The position numbers and the translations under genes were made by a program. A stretch of DNA of 64,000 bases. It comes from Gammaproteobacteria bacterium. GTDB lineage: Bacteria > Pseudomonadota > Gammaproteobacteria > Steroidobacterales > Steroidobacteraceae. The notes below the pieces were generated by a model, which worked only from the letters and a program-made list of their open reading frames with translations, ran no database searches and had not been told where the DNA came from. Where the stretch lies: NCBI GenBank assembly GCA_003164785.1, contig PLUE01000022.1, positions 216,590 through 280,589 of the forward strand, written 5' to 3'. The first letter of the stretch is position 1. Every line of letters starts with the position of its first letter. This document shows, piece after piece, positions 9,154 to 18,604 of this stretch.

Positions 9154-10230
9154 CTAAGCGTACTTGCGCTCGAATTCGCGCATGAAAGCGATCAACGCCT
9201 CGACCCCGGCCAATGGCATCGCGTTATAAAGGCTCGCGCGCATCCCGCCGAGCACGCGATGCCCCTTGAGATTCTTCAAGCCGGCGGCGGCGGCCTGCTC
9301 GAGAAACAGCGCATCCAAATCAGGCCTGGCCAGCGTGAACGTCACGTTCATCCGTGACCGCGAATCCGCGGCGATCCAATTGCGATAGAACGGCGACGCG
9401 TCGATCGCGGCATACAGCGTCTGCGCCTTCACGCGATTGCGCTCGCCCATGGCGGCCACGCCGCCGTTGCGCTTCAGCCATTTGAACACCAATCCGGACA
9501 CGTACCACGCAAAGGTCGGCGGAGTGTTCAACATCGAGTCGTTGTCGGCCACCGCCTTGTAGTCGAACACCAACGGTGTCCCGGCCCGGGCCCTGCCGAT
9601 CAGGTCATCGCGCACGATCACCACCACCAGCCCCGAGGGGCCGATGTTCTTCTGGGCGCCGGCATAAACGAGTCCGAATTTCGACACATCCAGCGGCTGG
9701 GACAAGATGCTCGACGACATGTCGGCCACCAACGGCACGCCGGCGGTCTCGGGAACGTACCCGAACTCGACGCCGCTGATCGTCTCGTTCGGTGTGTAAT
9801 GGAAATAGGCCGCCTCGTCGGTCAGATCGAGTTCGCTTTGCGGGGGCACCCGCAGGTACTGGCCGCCGGCGTCGCCGGCGACATGGACCGTGGTGTAATG
9901 ACGAGCCTCGGTGATGCCCTTGAGGGACCAATGGCCGGTATTCACGTAATCGGTGGTCGAGTCCGCGGCCGCCAAATTCATGGGTACGATCGCAAACTGG
10001 GCCGAGGCCCCGCCCTGCATGAACAGGACCTTGTAGTTCGCGGGTATCGACATCAGCTCGCGGAGGTCCGCCTCGGCCTCCCCCGCCACCTTCATGAATG
10101 CCTTGCCGCGGTGGCTGACCTCCATGACGGACATGCCTTCACCGTTCCAATCCAGCATTTCATCGCGCGCCTGCTCCAAGACCTCGACCGGCAGCACGGC
10201 CGGTCCAGGTGAGAAATTGAATACGCGCAT
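9154..10230 (-). CDS. serC: Phosphoserine aminotransferase
   Basis: A PLP enzyme transferring the amino group of glutamate to 3-phosphohydroxypyruvate for serine, and acting in pyridoxal phosphate synthesis. The 358-residue protein begins [14 protein letters not shown], typical of SerC, has EVSHRGKAF early and [14 protein letters not shown], whose Lys should form the Schiff base. [20 protein letters not shown] closes the protein as in SerC. It lies 14 bp after gyrA and 11 bp before pheA, matching the conserved gyrA-serC-pheA block. Confidence 0.97.
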   Translation of the reverse strand: MRVFNFSPGPAVLPVEVLEQARDEMLDWNGEGMSVMEVSHRGKAFMKVAGEAEADLRELMSIPANYKVLFMQGGASAQFAIVPMNLAAADSTTDYVNTGHWSLKGITEARHYTTVHVAGDAGGQYLRVPPQSELDLTDEAAYFHYTPNETISGVEFGYVPETAGVPLVADMSSSILSQPLDVSKFGLVYAGAQKNIGPSGLVVVIVRDDLIGRARAGTPLVFDYKAVADNDSMLNTPPTFAWYVSGLVFKWLKRNGGVAAMGERNRVKAQTLYAAIDASPFYRNWIAADSRSRMNVTFTLARPDLDALFLEQAAAAGLKNLKGHRVLGGMRASLYNAMPLAGVEALIAFMREFERKYA

Positions 10231-10244
10231 GCCGCCCTCGACCC

Positions 10245-12938
10245 TTAAGTTTCGGAGGACCCGGAGCCCGACTCGCCTTCATCGGAGCCGGTGCCCCCCT
10301 GAATTCCCGCGACCTGATCGCCCGTGACGCCGGTTGCGTCCGGAGCGGCAGCGACCACGTCCGCATCGGGTGTCGCGGCATCGGCCGCCGCGGCATCGGC
10401 TGCGGCGACGAGACCGTCGATCCGTTCCAGGCCCGAGAGCTGGTCGCCCTCCTCCAGCCGGATCAAGCGCACGCCCTGGGTGTTGCGTCCCACCACGGAG
10501 ATGTCCTTGACGGGCGTGCGAACCAGGACGCCGGCCTGGCTCATCAGCATGATTTCATCGTCGATGCTGACCTGCAGCGCGCCGATCATGCGCCCGTTGC
10601 GGTCGGTGACCTGCAGCGCGATCACGCCCTGGCCGCCGCGGCCATGGCGCGGGAAGTCCTCGAGCGGCGTGAGCTTGCCGAATCCGTTCTCGGACGCCGT
10701 GAGAATGTACCCCTGGTCCGCCACGATCAGCGCGTTCACCCTCTGATCGTCGCTGAGTTTGACGCCGCGCACGCCCGCCGCTTCGCGGCCCATGGCGCGC
10801 ACCTCGTCCTCGACGAAGCGGATGGACTTCCCTCCGCTGGTGAAGAGCAGGATGTCCTTGGTGCCGTCGGTGATCGCCACACCCACCAGCTTGTCGCCCT
10901 CATCGAGCGCGACCGCGATGATGCCGCTCGCCCTCGGTCTCGAGAACAGCGCGAGCGAGGTCTTCTTGACCGTGCCCAGGCTCGTGGCCATGAACACGAA
11001 CTTGCCTTCCTCGAATTCCTTGATGGCCAGCATGGCGCTGATGCGCTCACCCTGTTCCAAGGGCAACAGGTTGACGATGGGCTTGCCGCGCGAGCCGCGG
11101 CTCGCCTGCGGCAACTGATAGACCTTCAGCCAATACAGCTTGCCGTGATCCGAGAAGCACAGCAGCGTGTCGTGCGTGTTCGCCACGAACAATTTATCGA
11201 CGAAGTCCTCGTCCTTGACGCTGGTGGCCGCCTTGCCGCGACCGCCGCGACGCTGCGCCTGGTAATCCGAGACCGGTTGGGCCTTGGCATAGCCGCCGTG
11301 CGACAGGGTCACCACCACGTCCTCCGGCGTGATCAAATCCTCGATGCTCAGATCCTCGTGATTCACGAGGATCACGGTGCGCCGTTTGTCGCCGAAGGTC
11401 TCGAGCACGTACTCGAGTTCCTTGCGGATCACGTCGAGCAGCCGCTCCGGCCGCGCCAGAATGTCCGTCAAATCACGAATCGTCACCAGCAGTTCCTGGA
11501 ACTCGGTGATGATCTTGTCCTGCTCGAGACCGGTCAGCCGGTTCAGCCGCATTTCCAGGATCGCCTGGGCCTGGATCTCGGTCAGCAGGTACCCGCCCTC
11601 GACGATCCCGAGGACGGCGGTCTCCGCTTCCGGCCGCGTGCTGATTGCGCCGGCGCGCACCAACATGTCGGGTACCGCCCCCGAACTCCACGGGCGCCCC
11701 ATCAAGGCGATCTTCGCCTCCGCCGGCGACGGCGAGGCTTTGATCGTCGCGATGATCTCGTCGATGTTGGCGAGCGCAATGGCCAGCCCTTCCAGGATGT
11801 GGCCGCGCTCGCGCGCCTTGCGCAGCTCGTACACCGTGCGCCGCGTGACGATTTCGCGCCGATGGCGCAGAAACGCGTCCAGCATTTCCTTCAGCGACAG
11901 CAAGCGCGGCTGACCGTCGACCAAGGCCACCATGTTGATGCCGAACACGGTCTCCATGGTCGTCTGGGAGAACAGATTATTAAGAAGTATTTCCGGGTTT
12001 TCGCCGCGTTTCAGCTCGATGACGACGCGCATGCCGTCCTTGTCAGACTCGTCGCGCAGGCCGTCCGAGGCAATGCCCTCGATGAGCTTGTCGCGCACCA
12101 GATCGGCGATGCGCTCGATCAACTTGGCCTTGTTCACCTGGTACGGCAGTTCGGTGATGATGATGGCTTGACGGTCGCCCTTGCCCACATCCTCGAAATG
12201 CGTGCGCGCGCGCACGTGGATGCGCCCGCGGCCGGTCTTGTACGCCGAAACGATCTCCTGCGCGCCGTTGATGAAACCGGCGGTCGGGAAATCGGGCCCC
12301 GGAACGATCTGCATCAGTTCCGCGAGCGTGATGTCGGGATTCTCGGTGAGCGCAATGCACGCCGTCACGATCTCGGTGAGATTGTGCGGCGGAATGTTGG
12401 TGGCCATGCCCACCGCGATGCCCGATGAGCCGTTGATGAGCAGATTCGGAATGCGCGTCGGCAAGACCGCCGGTTCGCTCTCCGATTCGTCATAGTTCGG
12501 GTTGAAATCGACGGTTTCCTTGTCGATGTCGGCCAGAAGTTCGCCGGCCAGCTTGGTCATGCGGACTTCGGTATAGCGCATCGCCGCAGGGGGGTCGCCG
12601 TCCACCGAGCCGAAATTACCCTGGCCGTCGACCAGCAGGTATCGCATCGAAAACGGCTGGGCCATGCGCACGATGGCGTCGTAAACGGACGCATCGCCGT
12701 GGGGATGATATTTGCCGATCACGTCGCCGACGACGCGGGCCGATTTCTTGTAGGCCCGGTTCCATTCGTTGCTCAGTTCGCGCATGGCGTAGAGCACCCG
12801 GCGATGGACGGGCTTCAGTCCGTCACGAACGTCGGGCAAAGCCCGCCCCACGATCACGCTCATGGCGTAATCCAGGTAGGACTTGCGCATCTCGTCTTCG
12901 AGATTTACGGGCAAAATTTCGCGTGCGATCTCGGCCAT
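10245..12938 (-). CDS. gyrA: DNA gyrase subunit A
   Basis: The 897-residue breakage-reunion subunit that introduces negative supercoils with GyrB. The catalytic tyrosine is Tyr122 in [10 protein letters not shown]. The C-terminal beta-pinwheel is marked by the GyrA box [10 protein letters not shown]. The protein ends in an Ala/Asp-rich acidic tail of about 60 residues, such as gammaproteobacterial GyrA uses to tune supercoiling. The quinolone-determining region reads [10 protein letters not shown], so residue 83 is Ala rather than the Ser or Thr of quinolone-sensitive enterics and pseudomonads. It is the first gene of a long minus-strand run and faces a divergent plus-strand operon. Confidence 0.98.
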   Translation of the reverse strand: MAEIAREILPVNLEDEMRKSYLDYAMSVIVGRALPDVRDGLKPVHRRVLYAMRELSNEWNRAYKKSARVVGDVIGKYHPHGDASVYDAIVRMAQPFSMRYLLVDGQGNFGSVDGDPPAAMRYTEVRMTKLAGELLADIDKETVDFNPNYDESESEPAVLPTRIPNLLINGSSGIAVGMATNIPPHNLTEIVTACIALTENPDITLAELMQIVPGPDFPTAGFINGAQEIVSAYKTGRGRIHVRARTHFEDVGKGDRQAIIITELPYQVNKAKLIERIADLVRDKLIEGIASDGLRDESDKDGMRVVIELKRGENPEILLNNLFSQTTMETVFGINMVALVDGQPRLLSLKEMLDAFLRHRREIVTRRTVYELRKARERGHILEGLAIALANIDEIIATIKASPSPAEAKIALMGRPWSSGAVPDMLVRAGAISTRPEAETAVLGIVEGGYLLTEIQAQAILEMRLNRLTGLEQDKIITEFQELLVTIRDLTDILARPERLLDVIRKELEYVLETFGDKRRTVILVNHEDLSIEDLITPEDVVVTLSHGGYAKAQPVSDYQAQRRGGRGKAATSVKDEDFVDKLFVANTHDTLLCFSDHGKLYWLKVYQLPQASRGSRGKPIVNLLPLEQGERISAMLAIKEFEEGKFVFMATSLGTVKKTSLALFSRPRASGIIAVALDEGDKLVGVAITDGTKDILLFTSGGKSIRFVEDEVRAMGREAAGVRGVKLSDDQRVNALIVADQGYILTASENGFGKLTPLEDFPRHGRGGQGVIALQVTDRNGRMIGALQVSIDDEIMLMSQAGVLVRTPVKDISVVGRNTQGVRLIRLEEGDQLSGLERIDGLVAAADAAAADAATPDADVVAAAPDATGVTGDQVAGIQGGTGSDEGESGSGSSET

Positions 12939-13017
12939 TTGCGAGAGTCCGGTGAGCCGCTAAGGGCTTCTATTAAGCGGGTTTAAAAGAGGCGAGACAG
13001 TGTCTCAACATCCCTCA

Positions 13018-13073
13018 ATTCTAGCACACATTGTATGGCTCTTGAGCTTCCGATGTGGATTAGCCGATATACT
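13018..13073. promoter_or_regulatory. Divergent promoter region between gyrA and the ubiG operon
   Basis: On the minus strand TAGAAT makes a -10 candidate for gyrA with only a weak -35. On the plus strand TTGAGC and, 18 bases later, GATATA (or the overlapping TATACT) sit just before the amidohydrolase ATG, which would make that transcript nearly leaderless. Assigned by eye from sigma-70 consensus. Confidence 0.35.
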
Positions 13074-13079
13074 TCGATC

Positions 13080-14324
13080 ATGCCCGCAGTTCTTGCCGAT
13101 TTAAGCATCGCGTCGCGCTGGACATTGCCCATGACCTCGCGCGGCGAAATCCTTGAAAACCATACTTTGGTGGTGCGCGACGGCCGGATCGTCGACCTGC
13201 TGCCGAGCGCCGACGCGGCGACGCGCTATGCGGCGGCCATGCATGTCGACCGCCCCGCACACCTGCTGCTTCCCGGCCTGGTGAATGCGCAGACCGGCAT
13301 GGGCGTGCTCGCCCGGCGCGCCAGCTCCGTGCAGGTGCACGACGCCGAACTCCTGCGGATCGCCGAGATGCTGCGGGCGGGAACGACCTGCTTCTGTGCG
13401 ACCGGATATTTTCCGGATGAATCGGTCCGGGCGGCCGTGGAACAAGGGATGCGGGCGCTCATCGGCATCCCGATTGCCGAGGGCCCGAGCGCCTGGGCCA
13501 GGACGCCGGGCGAGTACCTGACCCGGGCGCTCCGTTTTCGCGACGAGTATCGCAGCCATCCGAGCATTGCGACCGCCTTCGCTCCACAGACCGCGGCGGC
13601 CATCAGCGACGCCACCTTCGCCCGCATCGCGACGCTCGCCAACGAACTCGACGCCGCGATTCTCGTGTCGCTGCACGAGTCCCTCGCCGACATCGACGCC
13701 TCCGTCGAGCAGCATGGCCTGCGGCCCATCGAACGCCTTCAGGTCCTGGGGCTGCTGACGCCGGCGTTGACCGCGGTGAATATGGTCCACATCGACGACG
13801 CGGATCTGGAGATGGCGCAGCGCAGCGACATCGCCATCACCCTGTGTCCCGAGTCCAATCTTCGCTTGGGCCACGGGCCGCCGCCCGTCGCCCGTTGGGC
13901 GGGGACCGGACTACGCTTGGGTGTAGGCAGCGGCACGGAAGATTCCGGGGCCGGGCTCGATCTGTGGAGCCAGCTCAGGTTGCTGGCCCTGCTGTCCCGC
14001 ACACCCGCGACCCGCAGCGTTCGCTTGAGCGCCTGGGATGCGATTTCCATTGCGACGCGTGGCGGCGCGGCCGCGCTCGGTCTCGAGGCCGAAATCGGAA
14101 CATTGGAGACGGGCAAGTGGGCCGATCTATGCTGCGTCGATGTGCGCAGCCCTGCCATTGTGGGCAGGGAAATCGACGTGGCGACGCAATTGGCTTTCAA
14201 CGGCGGGCGCGATCTCGTGACCGATGTCTGGGTCGCGGGTCGTCACTTGCTCGACGCGGGAAGATACACCCGACTCGATTGGACCGATCTGGCCGCCCGT
14301 ATGACCATTGGAGAATTGAAATGA
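13080..14324 (+). CDS. TRZ/ATZ-type amidohydrolase homologue lacking its metal ligands
   Basis: This 414-residue protein aligns along its length with the TRZ/ATZ (MtaD-like) deaminases found beside ubiG in Pseudomonas, which deaminate 5'-methylthioadenosine or S-adenosylhomocysteine. The metal-binding positions are changed: the H-x-H after LLPGLVNA is Gln71-Thr-Gly73, the GPHAP motif has Gln170, the H-x-H-E motif reads SLHE (Ser197), the VHM histidine is Asn234, and the GTDG aspartate is replaced near Gly285. Glu200, CPESN and the C-terminal scaffold remain. The frame is intact with normal codon use, so it looks maintained as a non-metallo protein. The stop overlaps the ubiG start as ATGA. 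The start is the ATG beginning MPAVLADLSI; an in-frame ATG lies 45 bases upstream. Confidence 0.85.
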   Translation: MPAVLADLSIASRWTLPMTSRGEILENHTLVVRDGRIVDLLPSADAATRYAAAMHVDRPAHLLLPGLVNAQTGMGVLARRASSVQVHDAELLRIAEMLRAGTTCFCATGYFPDESVRAAVEQGMRALIGIPIAEGPSAWARTPGEYLTRALRFRDEYRSHPSIATAFAPQTAAAISDATFARIATLANELDAAILVSLHESLADIDASVEQHGLRPIERLQVLGLLTPALTAVNMVHIDDADLEMAQRSDIAITLCPESNLRLGHGPPPVARWAGTGLRLGVGSGTEDSGAGLDLWSQLRLLALLSRTPATRSVRLSAWDAISIATRGGAAALGLEAEIGTLETGKWADLCCVDVRSPAIVGREIDVATQLAFNGGRDLVTDVWVAGRHLLDAGRYTRLDWTDLAARMTIGELK

Positions 14325-15028
14325 CTGCCACCGCTCGAAACGCGGATCCCGCTGAACTGGCCAAATTCACCGCGCTCGCCCAAAGTTGGTGGGACCCGAA
14401 CGGTCCGTCGAAGCCGTTGCATGAACTGAATCCGCTGCGCCTGCAATACGTCGAGCGCATCGCGACTCTCGCGGAACGGCAGGTCTGCGATGTCGGCTGC
14501 GGCGGCGGCATCTTGTCCGAGTCGATGGCGCGCGCCGGCGCACAGGTGCTGGGCATCGATCTGGCGCAGGCCGTTCTCGATGTCGCCGAGTTGCATGCGC
14601 TGGAGTCGGGTGTCACGGTCTCCTACCGGGCCGTCGCCGCCGAGGATCTCGCGCGCGAGCGCCCCGGCGCATTCGATCTGGTCACCTGCATGGAAATGCT
14701 CGAGCACGTTCCCGACCCCGCTGCCAGCCTGGCCGCCCTGGCCACGCTCGTGAAGCCCGGCGGCGACGTCGTGGTCTCGACGCTGAACCGCAGCGCGCGC
14801 GCCTTCGCCGTCGCCATCGTGGGCGCCGAATACATTGCGCGCGTGCTGCCGCGGGGCACGCATGAATACATGAGGTTCATTCGCCCCTCGGAACTCGCAC
14901 GATGGGGCCGCGACGCAGGCCTCGAACTCAAGGACCTGACCGGCATCAGCTACAACCCGCTCACGCGGGCATTCCGCTTGAGCACCGATACCCGCGTCAA
15001 CTATCTCGCCCACTTCACAGTCACCTGA
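14321..15028 (+). CDS. ubiG: Ubiquinone biosynthesis O-methyltransferase
   Basis: UbiG performs the two O-methylations of ubiquinone synthesis using S-adenosylmethionine. The 235-residue protein begins with FTALAQSWWDPNGPSKPLHELNPLRLQYV, diagnostic of UbiG. It has the SAM-binding motif VCDVGCGGGILSESMARAG and later CMEMLEHVPDP, VVSTLNR and LPRGTHEYMRFIRPSEL. Its start is embedded in the stop of the preceding amidohydrolase and the next gene starts one base after its stop, so all three should be translated together. Confidence 0.96.
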   Translation: MTATARNADPAELAKFTALAQSWWDPNGPSKPLHELNPLRLQYVERIATLAERQVCDVGCGGGILSESMARAGAQVLGIDLAQAVLDVAELHALESGVTVSYRAVAAEDLARERPGAFDLVTCMEMLEHVPDPAASLAALATLVKPGGDVVVSTLNRSARAFAVAIVGAEYIARVLPRGTHEYMRFIRPSELARWGRDAGLELKDLTGISYNPLTRAFRLSTDTRVNYLAHFTVT

Positions 15029-15029
15029 C

Positions 15030-15701
15030 ATGTCGCCGCCGTTGCGCGCAGTCTTGTTCGATCTCGATGGCACGTTGCTCGACACGGCGCCCGACATGAT
15101 CGCGGCGCTGAACACCCTGCGCATCGAGGAGCGACTGGCGCCGCTCGCATACGACGAGGTACGCCCGTCCGTCAGCCATGGAGCCGGGCGCCTCGTGAAA
15201 CTCGGCTTTCCCGCCGCGGACCCCGAGACGAGTCTTGTCCTGCAGCAGCGGTATCTTGCCATCTACCGCGGGTCGGTCGGCGTTCACACGCGCTTGTTCG
15301 CGGGCATGGACATCGTCCTGGCCTCGCTCGCGACGCGCGGGCTCGTGAGCGGCATCGTCACGAACAAACCCGGCTGGCTGACCGCCCCCCTGTTGGAGCA
15401 GCTCGGGCTGACCGGCCTGTTCGCCTGCGTGGTCAGCGGCGACAGCGTCGCCGAGCGTAAGCCGCACGCCATGCCCATGTTGCACGCCGCACGGCTGGCC
15501 GGCGTCAGCCCCGACGAATGCGTATACCTGGGCGACGCCGAGCGCGACATTCAAGCGGCGCATGCCGCGGGGATGCCCGGACTCGTGGCGACCTATGGCT
15601 ATCTGCAGGCCGATGAGGACTGGCGGGCATGGGGCGGCGACGGCTTCATCCGCGAGCCCGCGGAACTCCTCCCCTGGCTCGACCGCGTGGAGCGCGCCTA
15701 G
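15030..15701 (+). CDS. mupP: HAD-family phosphatase, MupP/Gph-like
   Basis: A 223-residue HAD hydrolase with the nucleophile motif VLFDLDGTLLDTAPD (Asp attacks the phosphate), motif II in IVTNKP, motif III in ERKPHAMP, and motif IV in YLGDAERDIQAAHAAG. The cap is of the phosphoglycolate-phosphatase type. In Pseudomonas the gene at this place, just after ubiG and before yciK, is MupP, an N-acetylmuramic acid 6-phosphate phosphatase in peptidoglycan recycling. That assignment rests on position, and phosphoglycolate phosphatase (Gph) is the alternative. Its stop overlaps the rmuC start codon. Confidence 0.85.
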   Translation: MSPPLRAVLFDLDGTLLDTAPDMIAALNTLRIEERLAPLAYDEVRPSVSHGAGRLVKLGFPAADPETSLVLQQRYLAIYRGSVGVHTRLFAGMDIVLASLATRGLVSGIVTNKPGWLTAPLLEQLGLTGLFACVVSGDSVAERKPHAMPMLHAARLAGVSPDECVYLGDAERDIQAAHAAGMPGLVATYGYLQADEDWRAWGGDGFIREPAELLPWLDRVERA

Positions 15702-17005
15702 TGGCTTGGAGCTGGGGCATCCTCGGCGCCCTGCTCGGGCTGCTCGCCGCCCTGCTGTGGCGCGCGCAACGAGAACAGGCGCTGCGCATCGAACTCGAGG
15801 TGCTGCGCGCCCGCATCAAGACGGACGACATCGTCGACGCCGAGCGCGAACAATCGTTGACGCGCGCGCGCGAACAACTCCAAGGCGTGTTCGGCGAACT
15901 CGCGCGCGACAGCCTGCAGAGCAACAGCGAGGTGTTCCTGCAACTGGCGCGGGAACGGCTCGCACGCCAGACCCAGGATGCGGCGAACGCACTGAAGGAG
16001 CGTGAGACGGCCATCGAGTCGCTGGTCCAGCCCATTCGCGACGCACTGGCGAAGACCGAAACTCAGATCCAGAGCATCGAACGCGAGCGCATCGATTCGT
16101 TTGCGAGCATCAAGAACCAGATCGAGATCCTCGCGACCGGCCAGAACCTGTTGTCTCGCGAGACGCGCAACCTCGTGACGGCGCTGCGACGCCCGGACGT
16201 ACGGGGCCAATGGGGCGAGATCACGCTGAAGCGGCTGGTCGAATTGGCCGGCATGACGGCGCACGTGGATTTCACGGAGCAGCACCATCACGTCACCGAG
16301 TCGGGCGCGATCCGGCCCGACATGATCGTGCACATGCCGGAACAGCGTGACATCGTGGTCGACGTCAAGACACCCCTGGATGCCTATCTGTCCGCCGTGG
16401 AGGCACAGGACGACGATGAGCGCGCGGCGCAGCTGCGCCGCCATGCGCAGATCGTCGGAGCCCGGGTACGCGAGCTGTCATCCAAGAATTATTGGGCGCA
16501 ATTCGAACGCAGCCCGAACTTCGTCGTCCTGTTTCTGCCGGGCGATCAGTTCCTGTCCGCCGCGCTGCAGGAGAACCCCGGCCTGATCGACGATGCGCTG
16601 CGCCAGAATGTGATGCTCGCGACGCCCACCAGTCTGGTCGCACTGCTGAAGGCCGTCGCCTACGGCTGGAAGCAGACCATATTGGCCGACAACGCCGCCG
16701 AAATACGCCGCCTCGGTGAGGACCTGTACAAGCGGCTCGCGGTGTTCGGCGAGCATCTCGGCAAGCTCGGCAAGTCGCTCGGGCACAGCGTCGACTCGTT
16801 CAACAAGGCCGTCGGCTCGCTGGAACAGCAGGTTCTACCCGCCGCCCGCCGCTTTCCCGAGTTGGGACTGCGCGTCGAGCGCGAACTTGGCGCCGCCGAG
16901 ACCGTCGACACCCTCATCCGCACTCCGCGCATCGCCGCCGCCGACGGCACGCCGGTCACGGCCCTGGATGCTCCCACGAACGAGGCCTCCCCTGAAACCC
17001 CTTGA
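15701..17005 (+). CDS. rmuC: DNA recombination protein RmuC
   Basis: RmuC proteins limit inversion between short inverted repeats; the mechanism is unsettled and a nuclease-like fold has been proposed. The 434-residue product has an N-terminal membrane anchor (WGILGALLGLLAALLW), a coiled coil over about residues 20-150, then the conserved core with RRPDVRGQWGEITLKRLVELAGM, DMIVHMPEQRDIVVDVKTPLDAYL and VVLFLPGDQFLSAAL. The start is a GTG sharing its G with the TAG of the preceding gene (TAGTG). Upstream in-frame residues are not hydrophobic and were excluded. Confidence 0.92.
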   Translation: MAWSWGILGALLGLLAALLWRAQREQALRIELEVLRARIKTDDIVDAEREQSLTRAREQLQGVFGELARDSLQSNSEVFLQLARERLARQTQDAANALKERETAIESLVQPIRDALAKTETQIQSIERERIDSFASIKNQIEILATGQNLLSRETRNLVTALRRPDVRGQWGEITLKRLVELAGMTAHVDFTEQHHHVTESGAIRPDMIVHMPEQRDIVVDVKTPLDAYLSAVEAQDDDERAAQLRRHAQIVGARVRELSSKNYWAQFERSPNFVVLFLPGDQFLSAALQENPGLIDDALRQNVMLATPTSLVALLKAVAYGWKQTILADNAAEIRRLGEDLYKRLAVFGEHLGKLGKSLGHSVDSFNKAVGSLEQQVLPAARRFPELGLRVERELGAAETVDTLIRTPRIAAADGTPVTALDAPTNEASPETP

Positions 17006-17822
17006 GGAACCCTATCGCGGTCGCGCGGTGCCCCCAGGCACCACGCGCTACTGGAGCTGGCTGTTCGCCGACACCGCGGCGCGCGATCCGCTGATCGGCA
17101 TCTACGCATTGACGGCAGAGTGGCGCGCCTTGATCGACCCCGCCAGCGACGCGAGCGTCGCGCAGATCAAACTCACGTGGTGGCGCGACGAGATACGCCG
17201 GCTGGTTGCCGGATCGCCGCTGCACCCCGTCACCCGGTATATCGCCCGGTTGCCGCACGCAGACGCCGCCCGCTTGAGCGAGCTCGAACGCGTCGTCGAG
17301 GCCGCCGCGGCACAGCTCGCCGGCGTACCGCTGGAACGCGCCGGCGAACTCGAGCCGCACGCCGGCTCTTTGTACGGCATACCGCTGCTCGCGGCCGTGC
17401 AACTGACCAATCCGCTTCAGGCCGGCGAGGCGCGCGCGTGCATCGGCGCGCTCGCCGCCGCCGAGTACCTCAGCCGCGCGCTCGCCGATTATCGGCGCGA
17501 GGCACGAGCCGGCCGGGTGCCGTTCCCGGTGGACGAGTTGCTCGCCGCGCAAATCGACAACGATGATCTCACCGCCGAGCACGCTCCGCCCCGCCTGCAA
17601 ATCTACCTGGATCAATTGAACCGCCGGGCCGCCGTGTATTTCGCAACGGCGGCCCACTCATTGTCGTCGAGCGCGACACCCGAACTGCGCCACTTGATGG
17701 TCATTGCGACCCTCGGCATTCAGCATTTGAAGGGCCGCAAACATCCGTCGAGCGCGGACTTTAGCCTGACCGACCTGTATAACGCGTGGAAAGCCGCGCG
17801 GCGCGCCGCCGCGGCTCGTTGA
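16968..17822 (+). CDS. Squalene/phytoene synthase-family protein
   Basis: About 284 residues of the trans-isoprenyl synthase fold. The segment GIYALTAEWRALIDPASDASVAQIKLTWWRDEIRRL matches the squalene/phytoene synthase family, and SRALADYRREARAGRVPFPVDEL takes the place of the second Asp-rich motif. The aspartate patterns are weak compared with true phytoene synthases, so it may resemble the NDUFAF6-like group of uncertain activity. The start is ambiguous: the ATG used here lies inside the end of rmuC (38-bp overlap), and a GTG at 17028 is equally possible. It sits between rmuC and yciK and is probably cotranscribed. Confidence 0.75.
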   Translation: MLPRTRPPLKPLEEPYRGRAVPPGTTRYWSWLFADTAARDPLIGIYALTAEWRALIDPASDASVAQIKLTWWRDEIRRLVAGSPLHPVTRYIARLPHADAARLSELERVVEAAAAQLAGVPLERAGELEPHAGSLYGIPLLAAVQLTNPLQAGEARACIGALAAAEYLSRALADYRREARAGRVPFPVDELLAAQIDNDDLTAEHAPPRLQIYLDQLNRRAAVYFATAAHSLSSSATPELRHLMVIATLGIQHLKGRKHPSSADFSLTDLYNAWKAARRAAAAR

Positions 17823-17838
17823 ACGAACTGGAGCACTC

Positions 17839-18588
17839 ATGTCGATTCCGAAGGATTTCACGCCCGCTGCCGCCTCGCTTGCCGATCGAGTCATCCTGGT
17901 CACCGGCGCCACCAGCGGCTTAGGAAGGGCCCTCGCCATCGAGTGCGCGCGCGCCGGCGCCACGGTGATCCTTTCAGGTCGCAACCCGGCAAAGCTCGAT
18001 CGCGTCTATGACGAGATCGCAGCCATGAAGGCCCCCCGGCCCGCGATCGCCGTGCTGGATCTGGCGTCCGCCACCGCCGTCGACTACGACGCTCTCGCCA
18101 AGAGCATCGGCGCCGAATTCGGCAAGCTCGATGGCCTCGTCCACACCGCCGGATTGCTGGGCGATCGCACGCCGCTCGAGCAGTACGACGTGCCCACCTG
18201 GTGCAAGGTGCTGCACGTGAACCTGACGGCGCCGTTCATTCTCAGCCAGGTGCTGCTGCCGCTGCTGCGCAAATCCACCGACGCCTCCGTGATCTTCGTC
18301 AGCAGCGGCGTGGTCCGCAATTCGCGGCCGTTTTGGGGCGCCTACGCCGTGGCCAAAACCGCGCTCGAGTCGGTGCGCAGCCTGTTGTCGCAGGAACTCG
18401 ACGGCGAGCCCAACATCCGCGTGAACAGCATCAACCCCGGCCGTATGCGCACACCCATGCGCGCGGCCGCCTATCCCGCCGAGGACGCGAGCACGGTGCC
18501 GACACCCGCGTCCGTCACCGGTCCCTTCTTGTATCTATTGAGCGCGCAGGGCCGCGGCACCAACGGCGAGTATTTCGACGCACAGTAA
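17839..18588 (+). CDS. yciK: YciK-family short-chain dehydrogenase/reductase
   Basis: A 249-residue classical SDR. The dinucleotide-binding motif is VTGATSGLGRA near residue 20, followed by SGRNPAKL, which suggests NADP preference. The catalytic triad is present with a Ser in VSSGVVRNS and YAVAKTALE providing Tyr-x3-Lys. INPGRMRTPMRAAAYP and the short C-terminus match YciK oxidoreductases, whose physiological substrate is not established. It ends the ubiG-mupP operon as in Pseudomonas, 16 bp after the synthase-like gene. Confidence 0.85.
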   Translation: MSIPKDFTPAAASLADRVILVTGATSGLGRALAIECARAGATVILSGRNPAKLDRVYDEIAAMKAPRPAIAVLDLASATAVDYDALAKSIGAEFGKLDGLVHTAGLLGDRTPLEQYDVPTWCKVLHVNLTAPFILSQVLLPLLRKSTDASVIFVSSGVVRNSRPFWGAYAVAKTALESVRSLLSQELDGEPNIRVNSINPGRMRTPMRAAAYPAEDASTVPTPASVTGPFLYLLSAQGRGTNGEYFDAQ

Positions 18589-18604
18589 CGTGAGGAACCC
18601 GACC

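Noticed and set aside
10644..12428. 594-codon open frame antisense to gyrA
   Set aside because: Shadow frame of a GC-rich gene; the protein has no domain logic and gyrA is unmistakable on the other strand.
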